The notes: generated by a model not told the origin, from the letters alone. A stretch of DNA of 64,000 bases from Limnobacter parvus (GCF_024623725.1 NZ_JANKHG010000018.1:62001-126000); one strand, 5' to 3'; positions 53,263-63,852 are shown, numbered from the stretch's first letter. Numbers and translations: made by a program.

Positions 53263-54623
53263 ACGCAGACGATCCATTCTTCGCCTTGGGTGGCGAGCGC
53301 ACCATTATCAAACCCCGACTGGGCAAACCCGCGTCAGCAGCCATCCAGTCGCTGGACAATATTTTAGGGCCTTCTGAATCAGTTGGCCGCGTTGGCGAGG
53401 CCGAGCACTCCCACGCACAGGCCCGGTTTGACCACATGCTAAGCCAGTTGCAAAACAACCCGGCGGCGAGTGAAAACGGACTGCTGGTGCATGCCAGCCC
53501 ACTGCTGCGAATGATTTGCGCAGTGGGCGACATGGTTGAGGTGCCTTCAGCCAAGGCCTTGTCCAACACAATGTTGAGGGGCTTACGAGAACTCGACCAA
53601 ACACTGGAACAAATGCGACGCCCACAAGCTGAACGGCTTTCAGTTCGCTATGTGCTGTGCACATTCATGGACGAACGCGCAGCCAACACGCCTTGGGGTG
53701 GTTCGGGTCAATGGGCCAACCACAGTTTGCTGCTGCAGTTTTTCAGTGAAACATGGGGCGGCGAAAAGGTGTTTGCCCTGATCCAGAAACTGATGCAAAG
53801 CCCCGCAGAAAATAAGGAGCTTTTGGAGCTGATGGCTGTGGTGCTTAGCCTGGGGTTTAAAGGCAAATACAAAGTAGAAACGGGTGGCGACATTGCACTG
53901 GTACAGCTTCGCACCAGCTTGTTTCAACTGGTTCAATCGCATCCACTCCATCCGCTTGCCCAACTGCACCCTGATTTCTGGAAATCCAAAGCGCCCGCTT
54001 CCAGAAAAAGTTTTCTTCAAATTCCTCTGTGGTTACCAATCAGTGTGCTGAGCACGCTGGGTACCCTTTTTTTTCTTGGATTGTATTTCAACATGAACAC
54101 TCAATCTGACCAAGCGTTTGCTGAAATTACGTCAATTTCATTTCCTGCGCCTGAGTTCACTCAAATTGCTGCTGCCCCCGTCAATCCTGTTTTCGGGCTT
54201 GAACTGCCGGTTCAACTGCAGCAGGAAATCATGGCTGGTTTGCTGACTTTGAAACAACTGGGCAACAAATCCACCGTGATTTTGGTGGGTGATGGTTTGT
54301 TCGACTCCGGCAGTGCTGAGCTAAGCGCCAAAGCCGCGCCTTTGGTCGACAAGGTTGCCAAGGAACTGTCGCTGCACCCCGGGCAAATTACGGTGACGGG
54401 CTACACCGACAACCAACCGATTCGCTCTATCCGCTTTCCATCGAACTGGCAATTGTCAGCTGAACGTGCAGAACATGTCGGGCAACGCATCGCGGCCTTT
54501 TTGCCCAATACGGCGATCGCCACCGAAGGCGCAGGTGCTGCCAACCCAATTGCACCCAACAACACGGCGCAAGGCCGCGCCCTAAACCGACGCGTTGAAA
54601 TTACCTTGATTCACAGCCAATAA
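53259..54623 (+). CDS. tssL: T6SS inner-membrane protein TssL with peptidoglycan-binding domain
   Basis: The 454-residue product starts at TTG coupled to the tssK stop. It has the DotU-type cytoplasmic domain with R-Y-V-L-C-T-F-M-D-E and Q-L-L/F-F-x-E-T-W-G-G, one membrane helix (about residues 252-275), and an OmpA-like C-terminal domain (V-T-G-Y-T-D-N, N-R-R-V-E-I). This evolved form of TssL binds the cell wall directly. Confidence 0.95.
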   Translation: MNADDPFFALGGERTIIKPRLGKPASAAIQSLDNILGPSESVGRVGEAEHSHAQARFDHMLSQLQNNPAASENGLLVHASPLLRMICAVGDMVEVPSAKALSNTMLRGLRELDQTLEQMRRPQAERLSVRYVLCTFMDERAANTPWGGSGQWANHSLLLQFFSETWGGEKVFALIQKLMQSPAENKELLELMAVVLSLGFKGKYKVETGGDIALVQLRTSLFQLVQSHPLHPLAQLHPDFWKSKAPASRKSFLQIPLWLPISVLSTLGTLFFLGLYFNMNTQSDQAFAEITSISFPAPEFTQIAAAPVNPVFGLELPVQLQQEIMAGLLTLKQLGNKSTVILVGDGLFDSGSAELSAKAAPLVDKVAKELSLHPGQITVTGYTDNQPIRSIRFPSNWQLSAERAEHVGQRIAAFLPNTAIATEGAGAANPIAPNNTAQGRALNRRVEITLIHSQ

Positions 54624-54641
54624 ATACCACCCGAGTTCACT

Positions 54642-57600
54642 ATGCTTCTTCGTTTTGTTCTGAGCCTGTTGGCCTTTCTGGGATTTCTGGCATTGATTTG
54701 GCTGGTAGGCCCGATTGTGTCAATCGGCGAATCGCGCCCCTTCAGCAGCCTATGGGTTCAGGTGCTGCTTAGCATTGTGATTTTTCTGCTGGTGTTTGGG
54801 CCGCTGGCCTGGCGCTGGTGGAAAGTGCGAAAGGCTGAACACGCACTAAAAGCGGGGTTGACTCGCCAGGATGAACAATCGCGCGTGCAGTCAGCAAAGC
54901 TGCAAGACATTTTCAATGAAGCAGTTGGCACGCTGAAACAGCACCAGGCGCGCAAGGCCTGGTACCAAAGCAAACCCGGCCTGTACGAACTACCGTGGTA
55001 CGTCATTATTGGCCCGCCGGGCAGTGGAAAAACCACGGCACTTAAAAATGCCGGCTTGCGGTTTCCTTTGCAAGATCCCATGGGCAAAGACGCCATCAAG
55101 GGCGTGGGTGGCACGCGAAACTGCGATTGGTGGTTCACAGACCAAGCCGTGTTGATCGACACCGCCGGGCGCTTTACCACACAAGATTCTGACCAGAACA
55201 CCGATGCCGCTGGCTGGAATTCATTTTTACGCCTGCTGAAAAAACACCGGCCCAAGCAACCAGTGAATGGTGTGTTGTTAACGCTGAGCATTCAGGAATT
55301 GCTGGATACAGAATCGAGAAGAAAAGAAACGGCTGCGAAAATTGCACTGCGTCTACAAGAAATGATTCGCGCCTTGGGCATGTGCCCGCCAGTGTATGTG
55401 TTGATCACCAAACTCGATTTGCTCAACGGCTTCAAAGAAACATTTGGGCGACTCAGCGAAGCCGAACGCGCACAAGCCTGGGGGGTGAATTTCGAACACC
55501 CGAACACACTAAACACCACACTGACCAACACCCTGCCCAGCGCACTGGGCGCGATGGTAGATCGCTTGAGTGAGCAATTGAATACCCGCCTGATGCGCGA
55601 AGAACAAGAAAACAGACGGATCAAATTGTTTGAATTCCCACTGGCTTTGGCACAACTCAAGCCAGCGATTGAATCCATTCTTTCGCAGGCATTTCAATCG
55701 GAAAGTCCTTTTGAAAAGCCGGTGGTATTGCGCGGTCTTTATTTAAGCAGCGGCACGCAAGACGGTACGGTGTTTGATCGAATTGCATCGGCCATGGCGC
55801 CGAATGCCGGAATTGATTCTGCGGTGAAAGGGCAAGGCAAAAGCTTTTTCATTCGCGATGTGTTGTCGCAAGTGGTGTTCGCAGAACAACACCTTGCTTC
55901 TTATGTGAAGAAAAAAGCGCTGTTGGAACAAGGCCTCTATGTGGGCGTACTTTCATTCGTCTGTGTGCTGTTTGGCCTGCTGTCGCTGGGTTGGTGGATT
56001 AGCCATGGCAACAACAGCAATTCCATTGCCCAAACTCTTGAGCGCACGGAACGGCTTGCTGCCAAAGCCGCCACCCTGCCCACCGAAGCGCAAGCGCCCC
56101 TGCAAGAACTTTTTCAAACCTTGGACGAGCTGCGAGAGGTTGCGCAAAATAGCCCCGATAAACTTGGGCACCAGCTGGGATTGAACCAGGACGAGAAGCT
56201 GGCTCAGGCTGAGCAATTTGCTTATCGAAACGCCTTGAACACGGCATTGATGCCACGTGTGGCCAAACGCCTTGAAGACAGGTTGCGCGCGGCACTGAAC
56301 CAGGACATGGAGCTGGCTTACGAGTCTTTAAAAGCCTATGTGATGATTCACACTCCGGCGCAGTTCGATGCAGAATCGCTGACCACCTGGGTGGTGTTTG
56401 ACTGGCAACAAAATGTACTTTCCGGCTACGAACCCGATTTGCGTGAATCTGCAAGCCAGCATTTGCAAGCCGCAATAGCGCTGGGGGCACCGTTGCAGCT
56501 TCCACCCAAAGACGCAGAACTAATTGAGAACGCGCGGCAAATTATTGGCGCACAAGCGCTGGATGAAAGGCTTTACAAACGTATGGTGCGGTTTTTCAAA
56601 CCCGATGCAAACAGCGACTTCAATTTGGTGAAAACAGTGGGGGTGAGTGCAGCCGGCATTTTCACCCGTTCAAGCGGGCAATCGTTGAATCAGGGTGTGG
56701 ATGCGCTTTATACGCGCAATACGTATGTCAGTTATTTTTTGGTCCAACTGCCTGTGCAGGCCAAACAATTGAGCGATGAAGCAAGTTGGGTTTTGGGTGA
56801 AGGCAAGGGCGAGGGCAACAGCAACTCGATGAACGCTGCAAACACGCCTGGTTTGATGCGCCGCGCACGCGAACTGTACATTCGCGATTACATCCAGGTT
56901 TGGGACAATTACCTGAAAGACGTACAAATTCAGCGCCCGGCACAGTTTGAGCAAGCCGTGGATTTATCCCGCGTATTGGCTTCCCCGCAGTCCCCATTAA
57001 AAAAGTTTCTGGAAGGCGTTTCTGAAAACACGCGGTTGGCAGGCTCGTTGGGGAAAAACAGCGACAAAGCTGAAGCAGTGGCGAATCAGAAAGCGAATCA
57101 AGCACTGTCGCCCAATGTGGCTTTGTTGGCAGGGTCTGATTTCAAACCAGTTGACTTTGTAGCCCCGCTGGAACAACAAGTGGATGAACATTTCAGCAAC
57201 ATCAATGGGCTTTTTGAAGGCAACCCACCTGCCTACTCGCAGGTGTCCACTTTGCTGAACGACCTGTACGCCCAACTGGCCGCCATAGCCAGTGCGAAAA
57301 AAAGCAAGTCAGCCCCACCACCCCCCGCAGCCATGGACGAGGTTCAGGTAAATGCCGGTGTATTGCCTGAACCGGTTCGCGCCATTGTGGGGCAACTGGC
57401 CGGGCAAGGCAGTGCGCAAGGTCGCGCGGCCGAGCGCGCCAACTTAAGCGCCGACTTGCGCCCACTGCAAGACGTGTGCAGACGCACTGTGTCCAACCGC
57501 TACCCGATTCATTCAGGCTCGGGTCTTGATGTACTAAGCGACGACTTTGCGCGCTTTTTCGGCCCCGGTGGTTTGATGGATCAGTTTTTTGCAAGCCGCT

Positions 57601-58124
57601 TGGCCAGCGTAGTGGACACAGGTTCGGCCGACTGGAAATTGAAGCCACTGAGCGACGGGTCGCAAGCACCAGCCAACCCGGCCATTATCCAGTTTCAGCG
57701 GGCTGCAAGAATTCGCGATGTATTCTTCCCCGGCAACACGCCCAACGCAGCCTTCAATGTAGAAATGCGTTTGCTGAATTCCAGCAACCCGAGCGATGTG
57801 TTTTACATGGAAACAAATGGCGACTTGAAAATGTTTTCCAAACAGTTTCAACCCAACCACCGCATTCAGTGGGGTGGACAATCGCCATCATCCACGTTAC
57901 GCATTCGGGCTTCGGAAGGCGCGTACAAAACTTACAACGGCCCATGGGCCCTGTTCCGCTTGTTCGATTCGGCGCAAATTCAAAACACCGAACGGCCAGA
58001 AAAATTCAAGGCCATTTTTACACTCGAAGGCAAACAGTTTGAATTTGAAGTGATGGCGAATTCGGCGTTCAATCCGCTTCGCTTGAATGAGCTTCGCCAA
58101 TTCCGTTGCCCGGGCAATTTATGA
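54642..58124 (+). CDS. tssM: T6SS membrane protein TssM (IcmF)
   Basis: The 1160-residue product has two N-terminal membrane helices (about residues 3-25 and 37-58), a P-loop G-P-P-G-S-G-K-T-T (about residue 123), a D-T-A-G-R switch, a third helix near 430-450, and a long periplasmic part ending in the IcmF C-terminal domain (V-E-M-R-L-L and G-P-W-A-L-F-R-L-F). It spans the inner membrane to the TssJ lipoprotein, which is not found in this window. It overlaps tagF by 4 bases (ATGA). Confidence 0.95.
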   Translation: MLLRFVLSLLAFLGFLALIWLVGPIVSIGESRPFSSLWVQVLLSIVIFLLVFGPLAWRWWKVRKAEHALKAGLTRQDEQSRVQSAKLQDIFNEAVGTLKQHQARKAWYQSKPGLYELPWYVIIGPPGSGKTTALKNAGLRFPLQDPMGKDAIKGVGGTRNCDWWFTDQAVLIDTAGRFTTQDSDQNTDAAGWNSFLRLLKKHRPKQPVNGVLLTLSIQELLDTESRRKETAAKIALRLQEMIRALGMCPPVYVLITKLDLLNGFKETFGRLSEAERAQAWGVNFEHPNTLNTTLTNTLPSALGAMVDRLSEQLNTRLMREEQENRRIKLFEFPLALAQLKPAIESILSQAFQSESPFEKPVVLRGLYLSSGTQDGTVFDRIASAMAPNAGIDSAVKGQGKSFFIRDVLSQVVFAEQHLASYVKKKALLEQGLYVGVLSFVCVLFGLLSLGWWISHGNNSNSIAQTLERTERLAAKAATLPTEAQAPLQELFQTLDELREVAQNSPDKLGHQLGLNQDEKLAQAEQFAYRNALNTALMPRVAKRLEDRLRAALNQDMELAYESLKAYVMIHTPAQFDAESLTTWVVFDWQQNVLSGYEPDLRESASQHLQAAIALGAPLQLPPKDAELIENARQIIGAQALDERLYKRMVRFFKPDANSDFNLVKTVGVSAAGIFTRSSGQSLNQGVDALYTRNTYVSYFLVQLPVQAKQLSDEASWVLGEGKGEGNSNSMNAANTPGLMRRARELYIRDYIQVWDNYLKDVQIQRPAQFEQAVDLSRVLASPQSPLKKFLEGVSENTRLAGSLGKNSDKAEAVANQKANQALSPNVALLAGSDFKPVDFVAPLEQQVDEHFSNINGLFEGNPPAYSQVSTLLNDLYAQLAAIASAKKSKSAPPPPAAMDEVQVNAGVLPEPVRAIVGQLAGQGSAQGRAAERANLSADLRPLQDVCRRTVSNRYPIHSGSGLDVLSDDFARFFGPGGLMDQFFASRLASVVDTGSADWKLKPLSDGSQAPANPAIIQFQRAARIRDVFFPGNTPNAAFNVEMRLLNSSNPSDVFYMETNGDLKMFSKQFQPNHRIQWGGQSPSSTLRIRASEGAYKTYNGPWALFRLFDSAQIQNTERPEKFKAIFTLEGKQFEFEVMANSAFNPLRLNELRQFRCPGNL

Positions 58125-58762
58125 ACATAATAAATAGCAAACGCACAATTTCATGGTTTGGCAAGTTGCCCTGCGTGGGCGATTTTTGCAGCCACAACAT
58201 GCCTGCCAAGGTGTGCGAAGCGCTCGACAACTGGCTCAGCGAGGCCATGCAAGTTGGGCAAGAAACCCATGGCGATGCATGGACCCGCGCTTACTTTCAA
58301 ACACCCATGCATGGTTTTGTGTTGGGCAAAAAGGCTCTGCCTGCGCTTGAAGACAATCTGGCTGTGGGTGTGATCATGCCGTCCGTAGACAAAGCGGGGC
58401 GCGCATTTCCGTTTGTACTGATGGAACAGCTACCCGCACAAAACGAAGCGGGAGAGCCTTCTACCGTGCTGAATCAGCACATTGAGCCACAAACCTTGAC
58501 CGACTGGTTTTCACACGCCTATGGCATGTGCGCCGCCGCCATGAACGATGAATGGACATTGGACAAACTGGCCAATGAATTGCAGCACCTGCCTAAGGTT
58601 GCCATGACCGTGCCAACTGGTCAAAACGCAGTGAGCAACGATTGCCACAGTACTTGGTTCAGAATTGAATTCGACGGGCAAGTGAACTGGGTAATGCAGT
58701 GCCGGGGGCTGCCCAAAGCCGATGCGTTTGAAACCTTGATTGGCATGGGCATCGCACTGTGA
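58121..58762 (+). CDS. tagF: T6SS post-translational regulator TagF
   Basis: The 213-residue product has the TagF start W-F-G-K-L-P-C-V-G-D-F, then W-L-S-E-A-M, and V-G-V-I-M-P-S-V-D-K-A-G-R-x-F-P. TagF holds the T6SS off until PpkA signalling, through the FHA protein. The ATG at 58121 overlaps the tssM stop; the open frame to 58106 adds only five residues. Confidence 0.93.
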   Translation: MNIINSKRTISWFGKLPCVGDFCSHNMPAKVCEALDNWLSEAMQVGQETHGDAWTRAYFQTPMHGFVLGKKALPALEDNLAVGVIMPSVDKAGRAFPFVLMEQLPAQNEAGEPSTVLNQHIEPQTLTDWFSHAYGMCAAAMNDEWTLDKLANELQHLPKVAMTVPTGQNAVSNDCHSTWFRIEFDGQVNWVMQCRGLPKADAFETLIGMGIAL

Positions 58763-60417
58763 TGAACGACAACACGGTAATACAAGCCGCGCCTGTTTCA
58801 ACATGCGAGGCCAACCAGCAGCCCTTGCCACCGGGCACACTGATTGAAGGATTCGAGATTCGGGGCGTCATTGGCGTGGGGGGGTTTGGCATTGTGTACA
58901 AAGCCTGGGATGCCATGCTTGAAAGGCAAGTGGCCCTGAAGGAATACCTGCCTGCATCGCTTGCGCAACGCATGCCCGACGGACAAGTGAAAGTGCGCGA
59001 CCGCCGACACAACGGCACTTATGAAACAGGGCTGAAAAGCTTTGTCAACGAGGCGCGCTTGCTGGCCCAGTTTGACCATGCCGCGCTGGTGAAAGTGTAC
59101 CGCTTTTGGGAAATGGCAGGCACCGCCTACATGGTGATGCCGCTGTACCAAGGCACAACCCTGAAACAGTACATGCAACAGCGCATGGACCAGCAAGGGG
59201 CACCCTTGCCGGAAAGCCAGTTGCTGATGTGGCTTGTGGCGCTGACAGAAGCGCTTGAAGTGATGCACAACCAGCAGTGTTACCACCGAGATATTTCACC
59301 TGAGAACATTATTATTCAGGAGGGCACAGGCTTGCCGATTCTGCTTGATTTTGGAGCAGCCCGCCGGGTGATTGGCAATGTGTCGCAGCCGTTCACTGTG
59401 ATTTTAAAAGCCAGTTACGCACCCATAGAACAGTACGCGGAAGTTCCATCAATGACACAAGGCCCTTGGACCGACGTGTATGCATTGGCCGCCGTGGCGC
59501 ATTTTTTAATAACCGGCAAAACCCCACCCTCGTCTGTGGGCCGCTTGGTCAACGACAGTTATGTGCCGCTGCACACGCAGAACACACTGCCATTCAGTAC
59601 GCAAATAAAGCATGCCGTCGATAGCGCACTGGCTGTGCAGCCTCAAGATCGAACTGCCAGCATGGCCCAGTTTCGGGAGGCCATGTGCAAAGTTCAAACA
59701 GACGTACTCAGCTTGTTTGATCTGCCAACACATGTGCCGACAACTGTGCCAGCAATGCCCGTCTTGGAAAAGCTGAGCGAGAAAGAAGGAGATGACGCAA
59801 CAAGTATCAAGGGTATGTTGATTGGATTGATTGTCACGGGACTCATTGCTGCTGTTGTAAGCATTGCCTGGGCGGCAGGGCTTTTTGACAGGCCCACGGA
59901 AAACACTGAGCAGTTGCCATTGCCCACCCCCGAGCAAATTGAAACAGCACCCAACCCGATTGAACCTGCATTTCAATCGGTGTTGAACCAGGCCAATTCG
60001 CAGCTCACCATTCAAATGAGCGAGCCCGTTCTGAAAATAGGTGAAGACCTGTTGCGCTTTGAGGCGTTGTCGCCCATCGATGGCTATGTGGCGGTTTACG
60101 TTCGCTCTTCCGACCAGTCGCTCATTCAGTTGCTTCCCAATGTGCGCGTACCGGTGCTGGCGATTCAAGCCAACAAGGCGCTGACTTTGCCGCCCGCCAA
60201 CGAACCCATACAGGCCGCAGGGCCTGCCGGGGAAAACCAGTTCCTGGTGGTGGTGACCGAGCGGCCACGCGACTATGCTCATTTGAACATGCAAGACCAC
60301 TATGGTTTTGGACTGGTTCGAACCGAGAAAGGTCTGGAGGGCTACAGCCCTTGTTCGGAAACTTCCTGTGTCGACACAATGGCGGCCGCTTGGTTTTCAG
60401 TGGAGGAAGTAGAGTAA
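58762..60417 (+). CDS. ppkA: T6SS serine/threonine kinase PpkA
   Basis: The 551-residue product has a Hanks-type kinase domain with G-V-G-G-F-G-I-V-Y-K-A, the lysine in V-A-L-K-E-Y, Y-H-R-D-I-S-P-E-N (catalytic aspartate) and L-D-F-G-A-A-R. A membrane helix (about residues 352-372) follows, then a C-terminal periplasmic domain resembling DUF4384. It should sense surface or envelope signals and phosphorylate the FHA protein. It starts within the tagF stop (TGATG); a GTG one codon upstream is an alternative. Confidence 0.92.
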   Translation: MNDNTVIQAAPVSTCEANQQPLPPGTLIEGFEIRGVIGVGGFGIVYKAWDAMLERQVALKEYLPASLAQRMPDGQVKVRDRRHNGTYETGLKSFVNEARLLAQFDHAALVKVYRFWEMAGTAYMVMPLYQGTTLKQYMQQRMDQQGAPLPESQLLMWLVALTEALEVMHNQQCYHRDISPENIIIQEGTGLPILLDFGAARRVIGNVSQPFTVILKASYAPIEQYAEVPSMTQGPWTDVYALAAVAHFLITGKTPPSSVGRLVNDSYVPLHTQNTLPFSTQIKHAVDSALAVQPQDRTASMAQFREAMCKVQTDVLSLFDLPTHVPTTVPAMPVLEKLSEKEGDDATSIKGMLIGLIVTGLIAAVVSIAWAAGLFDRPTENTEQLPLPTPEQIETAPNPIEPAFQSVLNQANSQLTIQMSEPVLKIGEDLLRFEALSPIDGYVAVYVRSSDQSLIQLLPNVRVPVLAIQANKALTLPPANEPIQAAGPAGENQFLVVVTERPRDYAHLNMQDHYGFGLVRTEKGLEGYSPCSETSCVDTMAAAWFSVEEVE

Positions 60418-60486
60418 TTCTTCTGTAGAATCAAATTTCACAAGGGCAAATTCATTACAAAAAAGCCTGAAATTACCGGAGACGAC

Positions 60487-61494
60487 ATGAACACAACCGC
60501 TGCTGCAGCACTCCTGCTGCTGGGTGCAAGCCTGGCACTTCCCACACAGGCCAACGCCAACACCATCAAGATGTGCATTTTCGACATTGCCGGGCGCAGT
60601 GGCCCCGCTTTTGCGCAGGCGCGCGATTATGCAGTGGCCGCGAAAGGCTGGGGTGCGAATATAGAGTTGGAAGCATATGTAGATGAACGCCTGGCTGCCG
60701 AAGACTTCAAAACCGGCAAATGCGACGCAGCCGCGATTTCAACACTGCGGGGCCGGCAATTCAACCAGTTCGTGGGCAGCATTGACTCCATTGGCGCGGT
60801 GCCGACGTACAAACACTTGCGCACAGTAATCGATTTGATGAGCAACCCGAAACTGGCCGACAAAATGACATCGGGCTTGTTTGAAGTGGCTGGTATTTTG
60901 CCGATTGGTGCCGCTTATGTGATGGTGAATGACCGCGCGATTAATTCAGTTGAAAAAGCAGCCGGTAAAAAAATTGCTGTGCTCGACTACGACAAATCAC
61001 AAGCGAAAATGGTTCAGCAACTGGGTGCACAACCCGTTTCAAGTGAAGTGATCAACTTCGGCACCAAATTCAACAATGGGCAGGTGGACATTATTGCGGC
61101 ACCCGCCATTGCCTACCAACCACTTGAATTGTACAAAGGCATTGGCAACAAGGGCGGCATCTACCGATTTCCGCTGGTGCAGTTAACGGCCAATATTTTG
61201 ATCAAGAAAGACAAATTTCCAGAAGGGTTCGGGCAGAAGTCGCGTGTATGGATTCAACAGCAGTTTGACCGGGCGATCGCGCTGGTCGATACCTCCGAAA
61301 AAGGAATTCCAGCTGCGGCATGGCTGGACATTCCCGCTAGTGACCGAGCGAAATACGATGTGCTAATGCGTGAATCGAGAATCCAGATGACTGCCGATGG
61401 ATTTTACGACCCGGAGATGATGAAGATTTTGAAGCGCATTCGCTGCAGGCTGGATGGTGGCTTGGGTGAGTGTTCAGACAAGCGAGAGCTTTAA
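60487..61494 (+). CDS. Periplasmic solute-binding-like protein (DUF6091-like)
   Basis: The 335-residue product has a signal peptide ending A-N-A-N, then M-C-I-F-D-I-A-G-R-S-G-P and a two-lobed binding-protein-like order, with D-A-A-A-I-S-T-L-R-G-R-Q and K-I-A-V-L-D-Y-D-K-S-Q-A. I think it is a DUF6091-type protein related to TRAP-type solute receptors. No permease genes are next to it. The ligand is unknown. Confidence 0.7.
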   Translation: MNTTAAAALLLLGASLALPTQANANTIKMCIFDIAGRSGPAFAQARDYAVAAKGWGANIELEAYVDERLAAEDFKTGKCDAAAISTLRGRQFNQFVGSIDSIGAVPTYKHLRTVIDLMSNPKLADKMTSGLFEVAGILPIGAAYVMVNDRAINSVEKAAGKKIAVLDYDKSQAKMVQQLGAQPVSSEVINFGTKFNNGQVDIIAAPAIAYQPLELYKGIGNKGGIYRFPLVQLTANILIKKDKFPEGFGQKSRVWIQQQFDRAIALVDTSEKGIPAAAWLDIPASDRAKYDVLMRESRIQMTADGFYDPEMMKILKRIRCRLDGGLGECSDKREL

Positions 61495-61605
61495 GCCTTT
61501 ACTTTTTCCAACCTACCAACGCCTTGAATATATTAAACATCGCGTGAAACGTTTTTAGCCCAGGGAGCGAATTAATAGATTCAAACCCTGATGGCTAGAT
61601 AAACC

Positions 61606-62076
61606 ATGAAAAAACTTCTTCTGCTGATTACCCATGCTGGCGCGCTGGTCCTTGGTGTTGCACTGGGTATTTATTTACTCCCCATTTTGGTAGAACCTGA
61701 AGGCCCTGGTACGGAAGCCATTGCGGCTTCGCAAAGCAGTGCACTGTTCTCGACTGAATTCAAACGCGACTTGAAGGGCAGTGATTTTCTGCATTGGGGA
61801 GAGGGTCGCTTAACCCTGACGGCAAGCCAAGCGGTATTCGAGGGTGAGCTTGCGCCGGGGCCCGATTACTACTTGTACCTGACTCCAAAATTTATTGAAG
61901 ACGAAGCGGGCTTTCTGGAAATCAAAAATCAATCGCTTCGGGTGGGGTCTGTAAAAACCTTCGGTGGGTTTATCCTCGACCTTCCACCGAACACCGACTT
62001 GCAAAATTACAGCGCTGCTATTGTTTGGTGTGAACGCTTTGGCGAATTCATCAGCGCGGGGCAGTTTCGCAACTAG
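61606..62076 (+). CDS. Membrane-anchored DM13-domain protein
   Basis: The 156-residue product has one N-terminal membrane helix (about residues 8-28) and a DM13-type domain: G-S-D-F-L-H-W-G-E-G, A-P-G-P-D-Y-Y-L-Y-L-T-P, and V-W-C-E-R-F-G-E-F-I. The conserved cysteine is present. DM13 domains are thought to take part in redox reactions at the cell surface. Its end touches the end of lipA. Confidence 0.85.
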   Translation: MKKLLLLITHAGALVLGVALGIYLLPILVEPEGPGTEAIAASQSSALFSTEFKRDLKGSDFLHWGEGRLTLTASQAVFEGELAPGPDYYLYLTPKFIEDEAGFLEIKNQSLRVGSVKTFGGFILDLPPNTDLQNYSAAIVWCERFGEFISAGQFRN

Positions 62077-63060
62077 TTACACCAAGCCATGCGCCTGTTC
62101 ATCGGCATGGTATGAACTGCGCACCATTGCTCCTACTGCTGCGTGGGTGAAGCCCATTTCATAGGCTTTTTCCTCGAACATTTTGAATACGTCGGGGTGC
62201 ACATAACGGCGCACTGGCAGGTGATGACCTGATGGAGCCAAGTACTGGCCAATTGTGATCATGTCGACCTGGTGCTCGCGCATGTCGCGCATCACCTGCA
62301 AGATTTCTTCATCAGTTTCACCCAAGCCCACCATGATGCCGCTCTTGGTCGGCGTGTTGGGGTGGGTTTTCTTGAATTCCTGCAGCAGCTTCAATGAATG
62401 TTTGTAGTCGGAACCCGGGCGGGCTTCTTTGTACAGGCGCTCGGTGGTTTCCAGGTTGTGGTTCATCACATCGGGCGGGGCAGCATTCAAAATGCCCAGT
62501 GCCCGATCCAGGCGCCCACGGAAATCGGGCACCAGAATTTCAATTTTTGTGTTGGGCGACAACTCGCGGGTTTTTTCGATGCAGGCCACAAAATGACCTG
62601 CGCCACCGTCGCGTAAGTCGTCGCGGTCTACGGATGTAATCACCACATAATTCAAGCGCAAAGCGGCAATGGTCTTGGCCAAGTTCAGAGGCTCATTTTC
62701 ATCCAGTGGGTCGGGGCGGCCGTGGCCCACATCGCAGAAGGGGCAACGGCGGGTGCATTTGTCGCCCATGATCATGAAGGTGGCCGTGCCTTTGCCAAAG
62801 CATTCACCGATGTTGGGGCAAGAGGCTTCTTCACACACGGTGTGCAGCTTGTGCTCGCGCAGAATTTCCTTGATTTCATAGAAGCGGGTAGACGGTGAAC
62901 CAGCTTTGACCCGGATCCAGCTGGGTTTTTTCAGCTGTTCCATAGGCACAATCTTGATGGGTATGCGGGCAGTTTTGGCGGCCGCTTTTTGCTTGACGGT
63001 CGGATCGCTCACCGCGCTGAGTTCTTTGGCGACGGCTGAATTTTCGTTGATCTCGGACAC
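62077..63060 (-). CDS. lipA: Lipoyl synthase LipA
   Basis: The 327-residue radical SAM enzyme has the auxiliary-cluster motif [12 protein letters not shown] and the radical SAM motif C-T-R-R-C-P-F-C. It inserts two sulfur atoms into the octanoyl groups of lipoate-dependent enzymes. It lies 39 bases after lipB on the same strand. Confidence 0.97.
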   Translation of the reverse strand: MSEINENSAVAKELSAVSDPTVKQKAAAKTARIPIKIVPMEQLKKPSWIRVKAGSPSTRFYEIKEILREHKLHTVCEEASCPNIGECFGKGTATFMIMGDKCTRRCPFCDVGHGRPDPLDENEPLNLAKTIAALRLNYVVITSVDRDDLRDGGAGHFVACIEKTRELSPNTKIEILVPDFRGRLDRALGILNAAPPDVMNHNLETTERLYKEARPGSDYKHSLKLLQEFKKTHPNTPTKSGIMVGLGETDEEILQVMRDMREHQVDMITIGQYLAPSGHHLPVRRYVHPDVFKMFEEKAYEMGFTHAAVGAMVRSSYHADEQAHGLV

Positions 63061-63099
63061 GTTTTTGCTCCCTGGCCTTTGGGTGAAATGGCCGTTTGT

Positions 63100-63807
63100 T
63101 TACTTTGCCACTGCGGATCTCGCAGCTTCAAGGTGTTGAATCAGATATTTCATCAGATGCACTTGCATCTCAGAGGGTGAAATTTTAACACCAATCGTGG
63201 CCAAGTCCACAGTTTCCAAACCCACGTAGCCACAAGGGTTTATGTGCTGGAAGGGTGCTAAATCCATGTTCACATTCACCGACAAGCCGTGATAGGCACA
63301 GCCCTTGCGGATCTTGATGCCCAAGGCGGCAATTTTGGCCAGGCTGCCGTGGTGCATGGTGTACACGCCGGGTGCACTGGGCTTGCGTTGGGCATCTGCC
63401 ACACCCACGGCCACCAAAGCGTCAATGATGCTTTGCTCAAGCAATTGAACGTATTCGCGCACCTTCAAACCGAACCTGCGCAGGTCCAAAAGCGGATAAA
63501 TCACGATTTGACCGGGGCCGTGATAGGTTATTTGCCCCCCACGGTCGGTGTTCACCAAGGGTATGTTGCTGCGCTGCAACATGTGTGCGGGGTCGCCAGC
63601 CAAACCCAAAGTGAACACAGGAGGGTGTTCACAAATCCAGATCTGGTCGCTAATTTGCCCGCCAGGCTGCTCTGAGCGGGCTTCTGTGAAATTGCGCATG
63701 GCTTCCCAAGTCGGTAAATACTCGACCTGGCCCAGTTCGCAGAATTGAATAGGTACTCCAACTTGCAGGGTATTGGGTTGCGGCTTGCTTTCTTGTTGAT
63801 GGATCAT
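63100..63807 (-). CDS. lipB: Octanoyltransferase LipB
   Basis: The 235-residue product has [21 protein letters not shown], the H-G-L-S-V-N-V-N segment, and I-N-P-C-G-Y with the catalytic cysteine. It moves the octanoyl group from acyl carrier protein to target enzymes for LipA. It forms an operon with lipA. Confidence 0.96.
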   Translation of the reverse strand: MIHQQESKPQPNTLQVGVPIQFCELGQVEYLPTWEAMRNFTEARSEQPGGQISDQIWICEHPPVFTLGLAGDPAHMLQRSNIPLVNTDRGGQITYHGPGQIVIYPLLDLRRFGLKVREYVQLLEQSIIDALVAVGVADAQRKPSAPGVYTMHHGSLAKIAALGIKIRKGCAYHGLSVNVNMDLAPFQHINPCGYVGLETVDLATIGVKISPSEMQVHLMKYLIQHLEAARSAVAK

Positions 63808-63852
63808 GTAAGCATATTTCCGATTTTCACAATTTTTGCAGTCGAGTTCATT

